A stretch of 64,000 bases of DNA, from the NCBI RefSeq assembly GCF_014279995.1, contig NZ_CP047935.1, positions 1,151,243-1,215,242 on the forward strand, written 5' to 3'. Each line of letters opens with the position of its first letter. Within the stretch, counting starts at the first letter, position 1. The notes under the pieces were generated by a model, which worked only from the letters and a program-made list of their open reading frames with translations, had not been told where the DNA came from and did not search any database. Source of the DNA: Synechococcus sp. BIOS-E4-1. GTDB lineage: Bacteria > Cyanobacteriota > Cyanobacteriia > PCC-6307 > Cyanobiaceae. Both the position numbers and the translations under genes were made by a program. Positions 35,479-44,159 of this stretch are shown piece by piece.

Positions 35479-35846
35479 TTAACAAAGTTTCTGTTGTTCA
35501 AGCTGAATTCTTTCTTGCGCTGATATCAGGTTCCGGTGCTGATTGTTCTTGGATTCAATGGATCTGGACTGTTTGGCCAGGGCGTCGAAAGCAGATTTGT
35601 TTGTTGCTCTGAGGGTTACTGCAAAGGCCTTGCCTGATGAATCTGCGCGACAGAGCGGAGCATGTTCGCCGTGGGCGGTTTGGCGACGTCCACATCGAGC
35701 AGTGTCGAACCAGCAATCACAGCCGCACCAACAATGGCGCAGGTCAGGCGGCAGCCATGCAGTTTGATCGTTTCGAGGATTCGCGCATCGCCGACACCAG
35801 CTGCGCTGATTGAGATCAAGATCAGCAGTACGAGAACAGTTGGCAT
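35479..35846 (-). pseudogene. exported small protein, possibly frameshifted
   Basis: From ATG 35846 the frame reads MPTVLVLLILISISAAG (signal peptide), then TLLDVDVAKPPTA to a stop at 35616. A second frame then continues with VTLRATNKSAFDALAKQ and ERIQLEQQKLC, a coherent charged helix ending at 35479. Joining them needs one frameshift near 35620. Either the first part alone is the gene, or it is broken. Confidence 0.4.
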
Positions 35847-36008
35847 AGATCAGATGCCGATAAGAACACCATCGCCTGACGTCCGTGGATACGGCTGCTG
35901 CGGATTCCACCACCTTCAGATGAAGGAAGGGTTCGTGATACCACCTTGCCGTTGAGTACGGGGTTGATACCGTTAGTAGACTTAATAATCATTCTTCAAC
36001 CGATAACA

Positions 36009-36266
36009 ATGGCCCAAGGATATCGCCCGCTCACCCTTGAAGAATTAGAGGCAGCTTCTGAGATCTTCTTTCCCCGCTTCAATCTGATTCTTGAACGTAT
36101 GCCAGAAAAAGCAACAATCGAAGATACTCTTAATGTCATGGAGAAGGTTTTGAAGCTCGGTCATAAGCAGAGGCATGATCGCGAAAAGGCTCAGGAATTC
36201 AGTTTTGGAAGACTCAGAAAATTTGGATTCATACAGAGCAACGTCAAGGCAGACGATGATGTTTAA
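36009..36266 (+). CDS. small hypothetical protein
   Basis: 85 residues from MAQGYRPLTLEELEAA. Helical, with IEDTLNVMEKVLKLGHKQRHD and FGRLRKFGF, a mildly basic C-terminal half. Unrecognised. Confidence 0.55.
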   Translation: MAQGYRPLTLEELEAASEIFFPRFNLILERMPEKATIEDTLNVMEKVLKLGHKQRHDREKAQEFSFGRLRKFGFIQSNVKADDDV

Positions 36267-36576
36267 ATCACCACTTCCATTGAATTGCTCAGCCGTTTAA
36301 GCGGATTGGATGATCAAAGCCGATTATTGATTGATCATTGAATCAATCGTGCATTGACAGTGTATTTAAATTAATTTCAAAGTCCGCAAAGCCTGACCCG
36401 GTCATGCTGTTGGAGCTGTCCTGATTTTTTTGATCTTCAACAGGTACTCTTTGTGATTGGCTTTGCCTTCATTGGAATCAATGTCATTGCTGTGATAAAT
36501 GTGCCTAATTGTGTGGTGTTCTTGCTGACGATTCTTTCTCTTTCCATTGGTTTCCGCTCAGCTAAGCCCTGGATTT
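36267..36576. other. AT-rich intergenic with possible small membrane frame
   Basis: A GTG-started frame near 36451 encodes a hydrophobic run (VIGFAFIGINVIAVIN), but it overlaps the next gene and is not well supported. Confidence 0.3.
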
Positions 36577-36798
36577 ATGTCTGGTTTTCTCAAGGCTTTC
36601 GCGATGTTTCTCGTTAACCCAGCTTTATTGATTTGCCTCAGCCTGGGGCTACTTGTCACAGCACGTTCCAATCCAGGTGTTGCCCTGAACAGTCAACCTG
36701 TTGCCCTGGAATCTGTCTCAATGGAATCAGTCGAGGCTGATCAGGCGCTTGTTGACTCTGGTTCGCTGAATGATGCGATCAACGGCTCCGGACTCTGA
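36577..36798 (+). CDS. single-helix membrane protein
   Basis: 73 residues from MSGFLKAFAMFLVNPAL. One helix (residues 4-25), then an acidic Ser/Glu/Val-rich tail. Unrecognised. Confidence 0.45.
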   Translation: MSGFLKAFAMFLVNPALLICLSLGLLVTARSNPGVALNSQPVALESVSMESVEADQALVDSGSLNDAINGSGL

Positions 36799-36943
36799 GC
36801 CTGTGACTGCTCAATGTATTTCAGCTGAATCTGAACAGGCCTTGGCTGACTTCCTTGATCAACCTCCATGTCATCCATGACTCCCCAGAACTGCAAATTT
36901 CCCTTAAGATCAGCACAAATACCTAGCTTTGAAGCTTTCTTCA

Positions 36944-37027
36944 ATGGTCTCCTTCATCGTTCTCGGCACGGTCGTCGCTCTGACGATCTTTCTGAGGGTG
37001 GCCAGTGAACTGGATTCTGAGGTCTGA
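36944..37027 (+). CDS. very small membrane peptide
   Basis: 27 residues, MVSFIVLGTVVALTIF to SELDSEV. One helix with an acidic end, similar in size to small photosystem or cytochrome subunits, but it matches none I know. Confidence 0.4.
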   Translation: MVSFIVLGTVVALTIFLRVASELDSEV

Positions 37028-37212
37028 TCACCCATGTGGTTAATCACCGTTTCATTGCTGACCGGTTTCACCGTTGTTGCTCTCGCCCTCTGAAAACAGG
37101 CAGAGCATTGCCACCAGCTGTTGTTGATCGCTGAGTTGTCTTGCTGTCTTTGGCTTGGCACAGCTGAATGTTCTTTCCAGGCTTAGCCTTCAGGACTGAT
37201 TGCACCGTTCCC

Positions 37213-37626
37213 ATGGGCCTGATCGGTTGGTTGTTGCAATGGCCCGTCCGTGCTGTGGTTCTGCTCCTTGTGGCAGCGATGCCTTTGGGTGTTGAACTGG
37301 CCGGGTTCCAGGCGGCTCTCTCGTCAGCCGTCGCGATTGGATTGCTTGGCACTCTTCTGATCCTGCCTTTGAAATTTGTGCTGGCGCTTCCCTGGGCGGT
37401 GACCAGTCTTGGCGGATTGATTGCCCCGGTCAGCTGGTTGTTCGACTGGTTAATCACAGTGATTCTGTTCAGTCTGGCCGCAGCGTTGATTGATGGTTTT
37501 CGCTTGAAGGACGGACTACGTAGTGCTGTGCTCGGTGCCGTGGCCTACAGCGTCATCAGCGCTGTGTTCATCCGTGTTCTCGGGCTCGCCGACGTTGGGG
37601 TGATCCGGGCCACTGCCGGAGGCTGA
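37213..37626 (+). CDS. phage-holin-IV/DUF360-type four-helix membrane protein
   Basis: 137 residues from MGLIGWLLQWPVRAVV. Four hydrophobic helices with VAIGLLGTLLILPLKFVLALP and LILPL-type turns as in the PF04020 membrane family found across cyanobacteria. Start chosen at MGLIGW because the preceding residues are hydrophilic and irregular. Role unknown. Confidence 0.7.
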   Translation: MGLIGWLLQWPVRAVVLLLVAAMPLGVELAGFQAALSSAVAIGLLGTLLILPLKFVLALPWAVTSLGGLIAPVSWLFDWLITVILFSLAAALIDGFRLKDGLRSAVLGAVAYSVISAVFIRVLGLADVGVIRATAGG

Positions 37627-37735
37627 GGCCTCGCTTCCTCGAGCGAATGCAGGTCGATCGGGAAGATAAGCAAATACACCTGGTTACACAGCTTTACAAA
37701 GCGCCTATACTTCTTTGCAGAAGTTCACAGTTCTG

Positions 37736-37858
37736 ATGACCGATTATTCCTTGGCGATCTACGGCCTTATCGCGTTTGCCTCTGTCATCACGGCAGGAGT
37801 TGTTTACGTGCTGGCTCAGCCCACAGATCTTCCTTCGTCTGGAAAGGCCACGAATTGA
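37736..37858 (+). CDS. small membrane peptide
   Basis: 40 residues, MTDYSLAIYGLIAFAS to SGKATN. One helix. The stop overlaps the start of the next gene (TGATG), indicating coupling. Confidence 0.5.
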   Translation: MTDYSLAIYGLIAFASVITAGVVYVLAQPTDLPSSGKATN

Positions 37859-38094
37859 TGATGTCGACAGCACTATTCCCTTTTGTCCTTGCAACTGCAT
37901 GTGCACTTGTTTTGTTGTCTGCATTCCGGGGCCTTTCCTTGGCACTCAGGCGTCAAAACAGAAAAGCTGACAGAACAGGTTTGAAAACCACACACCCGGA
38001 GCTACTGGATGAAAATGGCTTCATCACCAGCGAAGAATTGCTTGTTGTCCACTTCTGTGGATTCGATGGCAATACTTTTTCAGCTAATGCGTAA
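37858..38094 (+). CDS. small membrane-anchored protein
   Basis: 78 residues from MMSTALFPFVLATACAL. One helix, then a basic segment (LRRQNRKADR) and a soluble tail with ENGFITSEELLVVHFCG. Coupled to the gene before it. Confidence 0.5.
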   Translation: MMSTALFPFVLATACALVLLSAFRGLSLALRRQNRKADRTGLKTTHPELLDENGFITSEELLVVHFCGFDGNTFSANA

Positions 38095-38111
38095 TCGTGG
38101 ATGCTGATCTG

Positions 38112-38198
38112 ATGGAAGTTCTTACAGCGATTGCGATTCTTCCTTTTGTTGCCGCATTGGCAATAGGTGCACGTCAGGCAGAACGTGAAGAAGATTAA
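38112..38198 (+). CDS. very small membrane peptide
   Basis: 28 residues, MEVLTAIAILPFVAAL to ERE ED tail. One helix. Third in a run of four small membrane frames. Confidence 0.4.
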   Translation: MEVLTAIAILPFVAALAIGARQAEREED

Positions 38199-38261
38199 TT
38201 CTCATCCTAAGAAGCTCCCTCAGTCGTCCGATGCATCCTTGGGCCTGAATGAGATCCTTTC

Positions 38262-38351
38262 ATGTTGACTCTTGCATTCTGCGGAATGCTCGCATTGTTG
38301 AATGCGGGTCTTATTATGCTCGCTCTGTTTGTTGATAAAATATTTATTTGA
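38262..38351 (+). CDS. very small membrane peptide
   Basis: 29 residues, MLTLAFCGMLALLNAG to KIFI. Almost wholly hydrophobic. Weak support other than context. Confidence 0.35.
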   Translation: MLTLAFCGMLALLNAGLIMLALFVDKIFI

Positions 38352-38819
38352 TATTATTGTTTACTTTCAAGCATTTCGTCTTAATGTTTATGTTTTAAAT
38401 GTTTTTGCAATTGTCAATCCAGTTTTGATCCAGACACATTGGAAATATTGCCGAAAAGCTTTGAAGCTTCACGGCAATACGAGTCAGTTCCAGAGTGTTT
38501 GTTGCCGAAGGCTTAAATCCTGTTATCAAGCTGTCATGGACAGTGTCAGGACTTGTTTAGATCTCTGGAGATACTCGCGTTTGGAGTACCTGGGATCTTG
38601 ATGGCACGTTCCAGCAGTTCATCCGCAGATTGCTGGGTGATCAGACGTTTACCTGATCTGATGAACTGTTCGCCAAGATCAGAGGGGTGAATAGCCATGG
38701 CAAGTCTTGCGACGACCTATGTGCTAACGCAGGTTATGACCACGCTGCAGGGTGTATAACCGCACCCCTGAATCAACAGTTGCTCGACAAGTTCTTTTGG
38801 ACCTCTGAACGCATATGAC
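38352..38819. other. no confident gene
   Basis: AT-rich, then mixed sequence. An open frame at 38302-38601 has no motif. No clear terminator. Confidence 0.35.
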
Positions 38820-38990
38820 TCAGTACAGAGGACAGGACATGCTGGTGCCTCTTGCCACAGACATGCCGTTCAGCTTCGAAAGGCCGATGGCCTGGAAACT
38901 TTTGAACCATCTTTCAACAGCTTCCCTCTCTTCTTCGTTGCAACGTTCAAGGATTTCGCGCTGCAGGACCTGTCGAATCTGGGAGTCCAT
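38820..38990 (-). CDS. small helical hypothetical protein
   Basis: 56 residues from MDSQIRQVLQREILER. Highly charged helix (CNEEEREAVERWFKS). Too short for the usual cut-off, but the composition is protein-like. Unrecognised. Confidence 0.45.
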   Translation of the reverse strand: MDSQIRQVLQREILERCNEEEREAVERWFKSFQAIGLSKLNGMSVARGTSMSCPLY

Positions 38991-39147
38991 TACAAAACTT
39001 CATGCCCATAGATTCTGGCGAGTTCTCCTTGTACGCTTCGTTGGCTTGATTACGGAAGGATGTTCTAAATGCTGCTGAGATCTGGGTTTTGAGCATTTTT
39101 ACCCAGCACTGAAATTCCTTTGTTGCGCGGGTCGATGTGGGCCTGCG

Positions 39148-39300
39148 TCATAACTTTGCTTTGAGTTCTTCGGTCGTGAGGCTTTTGAGATGGTTGAGAT
39201 ACGCCTGTTGCATCATCTCAGCTGGACTGATGCCGATCTCCATGCAGTAAGCACGATATTTTGCGAAGACCTGATTAACCAGATTTTCCTTTTCGTTCAT
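39148..39300 (-). CDS. small hypothetical protein
   Basis: 50 residues from MNEKENLVNQVFAKYR; a start four codons upstream is possible. YCMEIGISPAEMMQQAYLNH and SLTTEELKAKL form two helices. Lies just after the 3' end of the Yfr2-like RNA on the same strand. Confidence 0.55.
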   Translation of the reverse strand: MNEKENLVNQVFAKYRAYCMEIGISPAEMMQQAYLNHLKSLTTEELKAKL

Positions 39301-39356
39301 TGAGCCATCCATTGAACGCTGAAGAACATGGTGAAGCAGCTTGTGCAGATTTGGGC

Positions 39357-39442
39357 AAAAAGAAACCCCCGCCTCGGGCAGGGGTTCAGAAAGATCATCG
39401 TGAGTGTGTCCTTGTTTCCACCACGTGAGCTTTTCTCCTCAC
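39357..39442 (-). ncRNA. Yfr2-family-like small RNA
   Basis: On the minus strand the RNA would begin GUGAGGAG, fold a GUGAGGAGAAAAGCUCAC hairpin, expose GGUGGAAACAAGGACAC (with the GGAAACA element of the Yfr2 family) and end in a CCCCUGCC/GGCGGGG-type terminator followed by U-rich sequence. The copy at 57106 has the same layout. The GUGAGGAG start is complementary to the CUCCUCAC of Yfr1, in line with the reported Yfr1-Yfr2 interplay. Identified from remembered motifs, not a covariance search. Confidence 0.65.
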
Positions 39443-39448
39443 AAAAAC

Positions 39449-39477
39449 AATTTAGCCGTGCGACTGGCACTGTGCCA
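39449..39477 (-). promoter_or_regulatory. promoter of the Yfr2-like RNA
   Basis: On the minus strand TGGCAC (-35) and TAAATT (-10) are 17 bases apart, and the RNA start is predicted 6-7 bases on. The 57-kb copy has TGGCAC, 17 bases, TATTTT, so the promoter layout is conserved. Confidence 0.6.
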
Positions 39478-39533
39478 CTTGTTCGCAGGACGGTCTCTTG
39501 AATGGCACAGAGAAGCTGCTAGAACTCGGTTGG

Positions 39534-39598
39534 TTGGTTCTCCTCACAGAGACTCCAACTCCTCACACCCACTGAAGGCCCATTGGGCCTTTTTTTTT
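39534..39598 (+). ncRNA. Yfr1-like small RNA
   Basis: A 5' hairpin (TTGG, TCTC, loop CTCACA, GAGA, CCAA) is followed by unpaired ACTCCTCACAC, the ultraconserved Yfr1 motif, then a GGCCCATTGGGCC terminator with nine T. This is the known Yfr1 architecture. The usual Yfr1 neighbours guaB and trxA are absent here, so this may be a paralogue. A possible promoter is TTGAAT, 16 bases, TAGAAC upstream. Confidence 0.65.
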
Positions 39599-39675
39599 GC
39601 GGATTGGGAACCATCCCCTTTCATTCCTTGTTCAGCTCGATTGTGCCAAGCACACCACTGCTGGTGCTTTTCAAT

Positions 39676-39712
39676 AAAAAAGCCTGCCACTGGGGCAGGC
39701 CGGGTGATGGGG
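39676..39712 (-). terminator. terminator preceded by a shared CCCATCACCCGG box
   Basis: On the minus strand CCCATCACCCGG leads into GCCTGCC, a 5-base loop, GGCAGGC and T6. The same box before a terminator occurs at 52378-52423, so an unknown small RNA may end here. Confidence 0.55.
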
Positions 39713-39909
39713 TTTCCAAAGCTAGATCGCCGAAACGCTAGATGCAGGGGTTTGCCCCGAGTGTTTCAAGACTGTTAATAGTTCACGCAATCCTGAAGGG
39801 TGTCTTTAAAAGCTCCACATATGTGGTCCGCGCATTACCATTTTCACCAAGCGCCACAAGATGTGGTGCAAACAGCCGGGTGATGGGGATTGCTGGGCTT
39901 GAGGGGTGA

Positions 39910-39936
39910 ACCGCTCCATGTCTGGGGCGGTTTTTT
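39910..39936 (+). terminator. rho-independent terminator
   Basis: CCGCTCC, loop ATGTCT, GGGGCGG, then T6. A GTGATGGGG box lies about 30 bases upstream, as also before the terminator at 52584. No protein gene ends here. Confidence 0.6.
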
Positions 39937-40478
39937 GTTTGCATCTGTCGCTTCATTGCTGGCGGGCCTGCCGAGGCAATGGTCTTGAACTTGAAGAAGA
40001 CCAGCTGCTGAGCTGCCACCAAGAAACTTGCCTCTGCAGACGTCGCTGTCCAGTGGTTGCTGGAGATCAAGCGTTGATCAGGCTGCGCGCTTGTCGTCTT
40101 TGAGCCAGATGTTTCGCCTGCTGTCAGGTAGGCGTACAACCGATCTTTCGTAACGACTGCGGCAGCTCTGCCTGAGGAGGTGCTGTTCTGCTTCCTGTAG
40201 AAGGATTGTCAATCTTTGATCCGTCATCACTGAGTCACAAAGGGCTTCATCATTGAGAAGCAGCCCGCTTGATTGTCAAGGGATTTGATTGTGAGTTCTT
40301 TGTTAACTCTTCCACGAAGTGATCCGAATCGCCCGTGGAATTTTTGCTCAGCTTTGAACGTAACGCAATCTTTACAACGTGAAGCGAAGGTTACATGGTT
40401 GGGACTTGCAAATCTTTGCTTCTTCGTGTTGCTCTTTTATGAGATGAGAGGCCAGACTGTTTTCATCCAGGAGTAGGT

Positions 40479-40661
40479 ATGGCTCGTCGTCGCGTCTTCC
40501 CAAGTCCTGAGACAAGGGCGGCCCAGAAACTCTATGAGTCGCTGATTGTGACCGGGGTTGGCATTGCTTTGATCGGTATGGCCACCACTTGCTATCTGGC
40601 CTTGTCCGAAGCTGCGAGTGCCCCCTTTAACGCCTGGATTGACGGCAGAGCGTTTTTTTGA
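40479..40661 (+). CDS. small single-helix membrane protein
   Basis: 60 residues, MARRRVFPSPETRAAQ to DGRAFF. Basic N-terminus, then a helix (SLIVTGVGIALIGMATTCYLAL). An AGGAG lies a few bases before the ATG. Unrecognised. Confidence 0.55.
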   Translation: MARRRVFPSPETRAAQKLYESLIVTGVGIALIGMATTCYLALSEAASAPFNAWIDGRAFF

Positions 40662-40824
40662 AATCGGATTTCATATCTCACCGGTTCCATCCCGCTGAAT
40701 GTCCCATATCGGTATCACTCGGCAGATTCTAATTTTTATCATAGGGAACAATTTAGATGATTAACATTTGCTTGATTGCTGTTATCCCAGAGTTTTAGAC
40801 CAATTATTGCGAAGCTGCATCTCA

Positions 40825-40992
40825 ATGGCTCATTCCAGTCGCATCTGCTTGACATCAAAGGGGTCCACCATCGATGCCCTTGGAGGTGGTCAGTACAGAG
40901 TCTGCGATCAAAGCCGAAGCTGCACAGTCACCGAGGGGCTCTGGGCTGCCTATGAATCCTTGCGTGAGCTCGAGCAAAAACGCGTGCAGTGA
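40825..40992 (+). CDS. small hypothetical protein
   Basis: 55 residues from MAHSSRICLTSKGS. GGGQYRVCDQSRSC with two Cys, then a helix. Convergent with the next gene. Confidence 0.5.
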   Translation: MAHSSRICLTSKGSTIDALGGGQYRVCDQSRSCTVTEGLWAAYESLRELEQKRVQ

Positions 40993-40993
40993 G

Positions 40994-41134
40994 TCAGTTA
41001 TCGGCTTCGAGTTGCTTGAATTGTTCAGAAATTGGGGCAATCAGAGCCTTTGATTCCTCTTCACTGAGATTGAGGTTTTCGGCTGCCCTCTCGATCAGAG
41101 CTTCAAGTGCTCGTCGCTTGTTGTGATCAGTCAT
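40994..41134 (-). CDS. small acidic helical protein
   Basis: 46 residues from MTDHNKRRALEALIER. AAENLNLSEEESKALIAP indicates two helices. Its stop is 1 base beyond the convergent gene's stop. Confidence 0.5.
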   Translation of the reverse strand: MTDHNKRRALEALIERAAENLNLSEEESKALIAPISEQFKQLEADN

Positions 41135-41225
41135 ACCAGTTGTCTAGCGAGTCTTGCCTGCCGACGCACAACTCGCGTGCTTAAGACCACACAGATTGCT
41201 CATCGATGCAGTCGTGATGAGTGCG

Positions 41226-41426
41226 TCAACCTTTGCTCTGAACTGGTTCGTACCGCAGGTTGAGGTCATCACCCAAAACCATTAAGAAAGCGATCTCTGA
41301 CTGGTACGAGAGGAGATGACAGGTCTGTTCCTCTTCATTGGTTCCATAGCAATAGGTGTCGAAATCAGATGGATCTCTCTCTGATTCGAATACCTCGCCG
41401 TTCCTCAGCACAAATCTTGTCATCAC
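41226..41426 (-). CDS. small hypothetical protein
   Basis: 66 residues, MMTRFVLRNGEVFES to EPVQSKG. Beta-rich start, then YGTNEEEQTCHLLSYQ. Unrecognised. Confidence 0.5.
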   Translation of the reverse strand: MMTRFVLRNGEVFESERDPSDFDTYCYGTNEEEQTCHLLSYQSEIAFLMVLGDDLNLRYEPVQSKG

Positions 41427-41528
41427 CGTTTGAACCCATGATGGTTTGGTAGCCAGAGGGCACTAATGAGTCATGTCATTGTGCAGACCAGGTCCTGATC
41501 TTCTGACAAGCTTGCATGCTTGTTCTTG

Positions 41529-42041
41529 TCACGACCGTCTCTCAGCTGAGCTGGTGTTGTTTGGCCTCAGCGTTGTGTGAGCAGAGGGTTTTTGACCTGC
41601 GCATGCCAGACAGCCCCCATTGATGCGATAGGGGGCGAGATGTCCTCTCAGGCAACAGCTTCCACGAAAAAACAAGACCTGTCCTAGTTCTCGAGCATGG
41701 GCATCGGTCAACGGAAGTCGAAGCCAGCTGTCCGGTACTTGCCCCTTCAACGCTTCGCGCTGACGTTCAGCGTTATCTCGTCTCTGACGTTCTTCACGGT
41801 CATTCTTGGCGCAGACACCCTCGACCTGCAGCTCTCTGGAACAAACCAGACAAGCTGTGATCACTGGTTTCTTGCGCGCTGTGTTCTTTGAAAGCTTGTC
41901 ACCGGGCACCTCTCTTTCTCTGCCACAGCTGCAACGACACCACCAAAAGGCGTTTCCACTTTTGGTACGCCGTCCGGAGGCGCGAACCACAGTTAATCGG
42001 CCGTAGATCTCACCAACACGGTTGCGGGGTTGTGATGGCAT
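41529..42041 (-). CDS. zinc-ribbon protein of phage/HNH-associated type
   Basis: 170 residues from MPSQPRNRVGEIYGRLTV. WWCRCSCGREREVPGDKL and ITACLVCSREL give a CxC...CxxC zinc ribbon, as in proteins found with HNH or homing nucleases in phages. A second Cys/His group is in RGSCCLRGHLAPY with GGCLAC, a YRINGGCLxC module often next to HNH domains. Nuclease activity is not shown. Probably horizontally acquired. Confidence 0.6.
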   Translation of the reverse strand: MPSQPRNRVGEIYGRLTVVRASGRRTKSGNAFWWCRCSCGREREVPGDKLSKNTARKKPVITACLVCSRELQVEGVCAKNDREERQRRDNAERQREALKGQVPDSWLRLPLTDAHARELGQVLFFRGSCCLRGHLAPYRINGGCLACAGQKPSAHTTLRPNNTSSAERRS

Positions 42042-42400
42042 GCCAATCTCCACATTTCAAAGATGTAGCAGCGGCCTCAGGTTCAAGCTTTATTTTTCGT
42101 CTTTCGTCAGGTCGACACCAATCTCTTTCATTGCACTGACGGTGTCATTGACTGAGGGCACCACTGCAACCCGCCTTTTGAGTTTGTCCAGAGGTTGAAG
42201 TAACCAGGTCCAGACAGACAATTTTTTGCCTCGTTTTTGGGTCTCCAAGTGTTCGGCTCATCACCATCATTAATTTAGCGCGCCTTTTTCGTACCGTTGT
42301 CGATCCTGTCAGCCTCTTGAGAGATCAGCTTGGCTGATTGACTCTTGGATCCACAGCTCTTGAATATTTATTTTCAATAACCTCTGAACCACAATCAAAT
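42042..42400. other. intergenic, nothing recognised
   Basis: About 360 bases upstream of the zinc-ribbon gene with no supported frame or hairpin. Confidence 0.35.
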
Positions 42401-42607
42401 TCACCCCCTGATCTGATCAATCACATTGGTTTTAGCGTTAAGAAGTCGACCGACAATTCGTGTTGTTTCGCCCTCACCCACATTCAGGTCTGAAAGCTCC
42501 TGAAATTTATTGAAGAAGAGCTGATCAATTTCTTCGCAAAACGTGTCGTAAAAGATCGAAAGGGCCTTTTTTTTGTCATCGCCATAGAGTCTTTCCAATG
42601 TCATCAC
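42401..42607 (-). CDS. small hypothetical protein
   Basis: 68 residues, MMTLERLYGDDKKK to NVIDQIRG. Helical, with FYDTFCEEIDQLFFNKFQEL. Unrecognised. Confidence 0.55.
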   Translation of the reverse strand: MMTLERLYGDDKKKALSIFYDTFCEEIDQLFFNKFQELSDLNVGEGETTRIVGRLLNAKTNVIDQIRG

Positions 42608-42637
42608 TCAGGTAATTACAGCCTATTGTATCAAAAG

Positions 42638-42802
42638 TCAGTCTGGATGAGTGGAATTGCTTCGTTGCTCCAGTTGAAACTCATCAAATAGAGCTGATGC
42701 TGCCAGTGTTTGTTTTTTGGCAATTAGATGTTCAAGGCGAATGGACAACCACTGCTCCAATCGGTCAATGTTTTCGCCTGACCAAACAAAGGTTGGCAGC
42801 AC
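42638..42802 (-). CDS. small hypothetical protein, GTG start
   Basis: 54 residues; a GGGAG lies nine bases before the GTG. NIDRLEQWLSIRLEHLIAKK and SALFDEFQLEQRS look protein-like. The frame stays open upstream (KISKSRELSQ) without an ATG, so the gene could be longer or truncated. Confidence 0.4.
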   Translation of the reverse strand: MLPTFVWSGENIDRLEQWLSIRLEHLIAKKQTLAASALFDEFQLEQRSNSTHPD

Positions 42803-42841
42803 TTGACTAAGCTCCCTTGACTTTGAGATCTTTTCATCTTG

Positions 42842-42961
42842 TCAACAGCTAGGGCTGTTGATGTTTTTGATGCGGTCCCCATGAACAATCTCCCAAGACC
42901 CATCTTGATGGGTGATCAAGAAATATTCCTCGGAAATTTTTATTAGCTTATTTTTATTCAT
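42842..42961 (-). CDS. very small basic protein
   Basis: 39 residues from MNKNKLIKISEEYF. ITHQDGSWEIVHGDRI is a likely beta hairpin. A longer frame to 43069 exists with a Lys/Gln-rich start. Confidence 0.4.
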   Translation of the reverse strand: MNKNKLIKISEEYFLITHQDGSWEIVHGDRIKNINSPSC

Positions 42962-43358
42962 CGAAATAACATACTTTCTTATCGGCTTGTGAGGGTGTGC
43001 CAGTTGATACTGTCTGTTGATGTTTTTGCTTCTTTGCTTCTGGGTCTGTGATGGATCCTTCTCTTTCAACTCTTTGCTACACGAATCCGGCCACTCGCGA
43101 CACCTGATGGTGTCTCATTCATTTCAGGTCAGTCGATTTGTATGGCGGATGGTTGTAGAGCCGATTGCTTATCCGCGATTGGCTTGATTTGATTGATGGA
43201 GATTCCTCCTTTCAATTCGAATCAGGCAAGTTGGGCTGGTGAGGACTAGGGATGGTTTCACCAGCGCAACGCATTCAGATCTCTCTCTGTTGCGTACCTC
43301 GACAACGGTCAGGCTTTGATCAGGTGTAGAGTTGTCAAGTTTTATTTGCCTGAAAGTC

Positions 43359-43835
43359 ATGAGCGAAGAAACATCGAATCAATTTTCCTCTGACTTGTGC
43401 CTACTGATTTTGCGTGTGTCAGCAGGTGTTTTAATGATTCACCATGGTCTTGAGAAGCTGCAGGATCCTGCTGGATTCACCTCATTTATTGTTGATCAGT
43501 ATTTTTCATTCCTGCCTTTTGATCATGTCCTCTGGACATATCTGGCTGCCTACACTCAGATTATCGGATCGGTTGTGCTCATCTTTGGGATTGCAACTCG
43601 TCCTGCCGTGATTGGTTTGCTTTCGACCATGCTGTTCGCCATGACCTTTCATCTTCTGGATACAGGCCTTCAAGGTGCACCATTTGCAGTTGTTGAAGCC
43701 CACAACTATGAATTTGAGACTTCAGCGCTTTACCTGTTTATTTTCCTTGTTCTTGCCATTGCCGGACCAGGTTCGCTGAGTCTGTCCAGGATCTATCGAG
43801 ATCGATTTCCGCAACCTCTCCAAGGCTTTGTGTGA
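43359..43835 (+). CDS. DoxX family membrane protein
   Basis: 158 residues from MSEETSNQFSSDLC. LILRVSAGVLMIHHGLEKL, AAYTQIIGSVVLIFGIATRPA and LYLFIFLVLAIAGPGSLSL show the four-helix DoxX fold with the G-HG-EKL signature. DoxX-like proteins are quinone- or redox-related membrane subunits. The start is chosen at MSEETS, nine codons into the longest frame. Confidence 0.8.
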   Translation: MSEETSNQFSSDLCLLILRVSAGVLMIHHGLEKLQDPAGFTSFIVDQYFSFLPFDHVLWTYLAAYTQIIGSVVLIFGIATRPAVIGLLSTMLFAMTFHLLDTGLQGAPFAVVEAHNYEFETSALYLFIFLVLAIAGPGSLSLSRIYRDRFPQPLQGFV

Positions 43836-43927
43836 ACGGCTGATCACTCTTTTGTCACCGAAACGGCGTAGCAGCCACGTTTTGGCACTGAGTATTTCTA
43901 CCATGGGACAGCCCACCTGCGCAGAAC

Positions 43928-43951
43928 GCCCTCCACTTGGGAGGGCTTTTT
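43928..43951. terminator. terminator after DoxX gene
   Basis: GCCCTCC, loop ACTTG, GGAGGGC, then T5, about 90 bases after the DoxX stop and touching the end of the convergent gene. Confidence 0.7.
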
Positions 43952-44159
43952 ACTGGGTTTCTGCAAGCATCTGGTCAATTGCGCGTCGAGCCGCTGCATC
44001 GGCAGCCTTCAGTGATGGATATTCTCTGCCGAGTTGTTTGAGGTGTCCCTTCGGCGAACCAAGCACGAGATATCCAGGTCCACCAGTCATTTCTTTAATG
44101 ACATAAGCCATGCCTTTGTGCTCGTATCGACCCTGGAGCATCGAACAGTTGTTGATCAT
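43950..44159 (-). CDS. small hypothetical protein
   Basis: 69 residues, MINNCSMLQGRYEHKG to QMLAETQ. MTGGPGYLVLGSPKGHLKQLG then an Ala-rich helix (AADAAARRAIDQML). Unrecognised. Confidence 0.55.
   Translation of the reverse strand: MINNCSMLQGRYEHKGMAYVIKEMTGGPGYLVLGSPKGHLKQLGREYPSLKAADAAARRAIDQMLAETQ

Noticed and set aside
39404-39778. Plus-strand open frame that resembles one at 57090-57341
   Set aside because: The similarity comes from duplicated small RNA modules, not from a conserved protein.
39783-40139. 118-residue minus-strand open frame
   Set aside because: Lies over the terminator at 39910 and repeat boxes; composition irregular.
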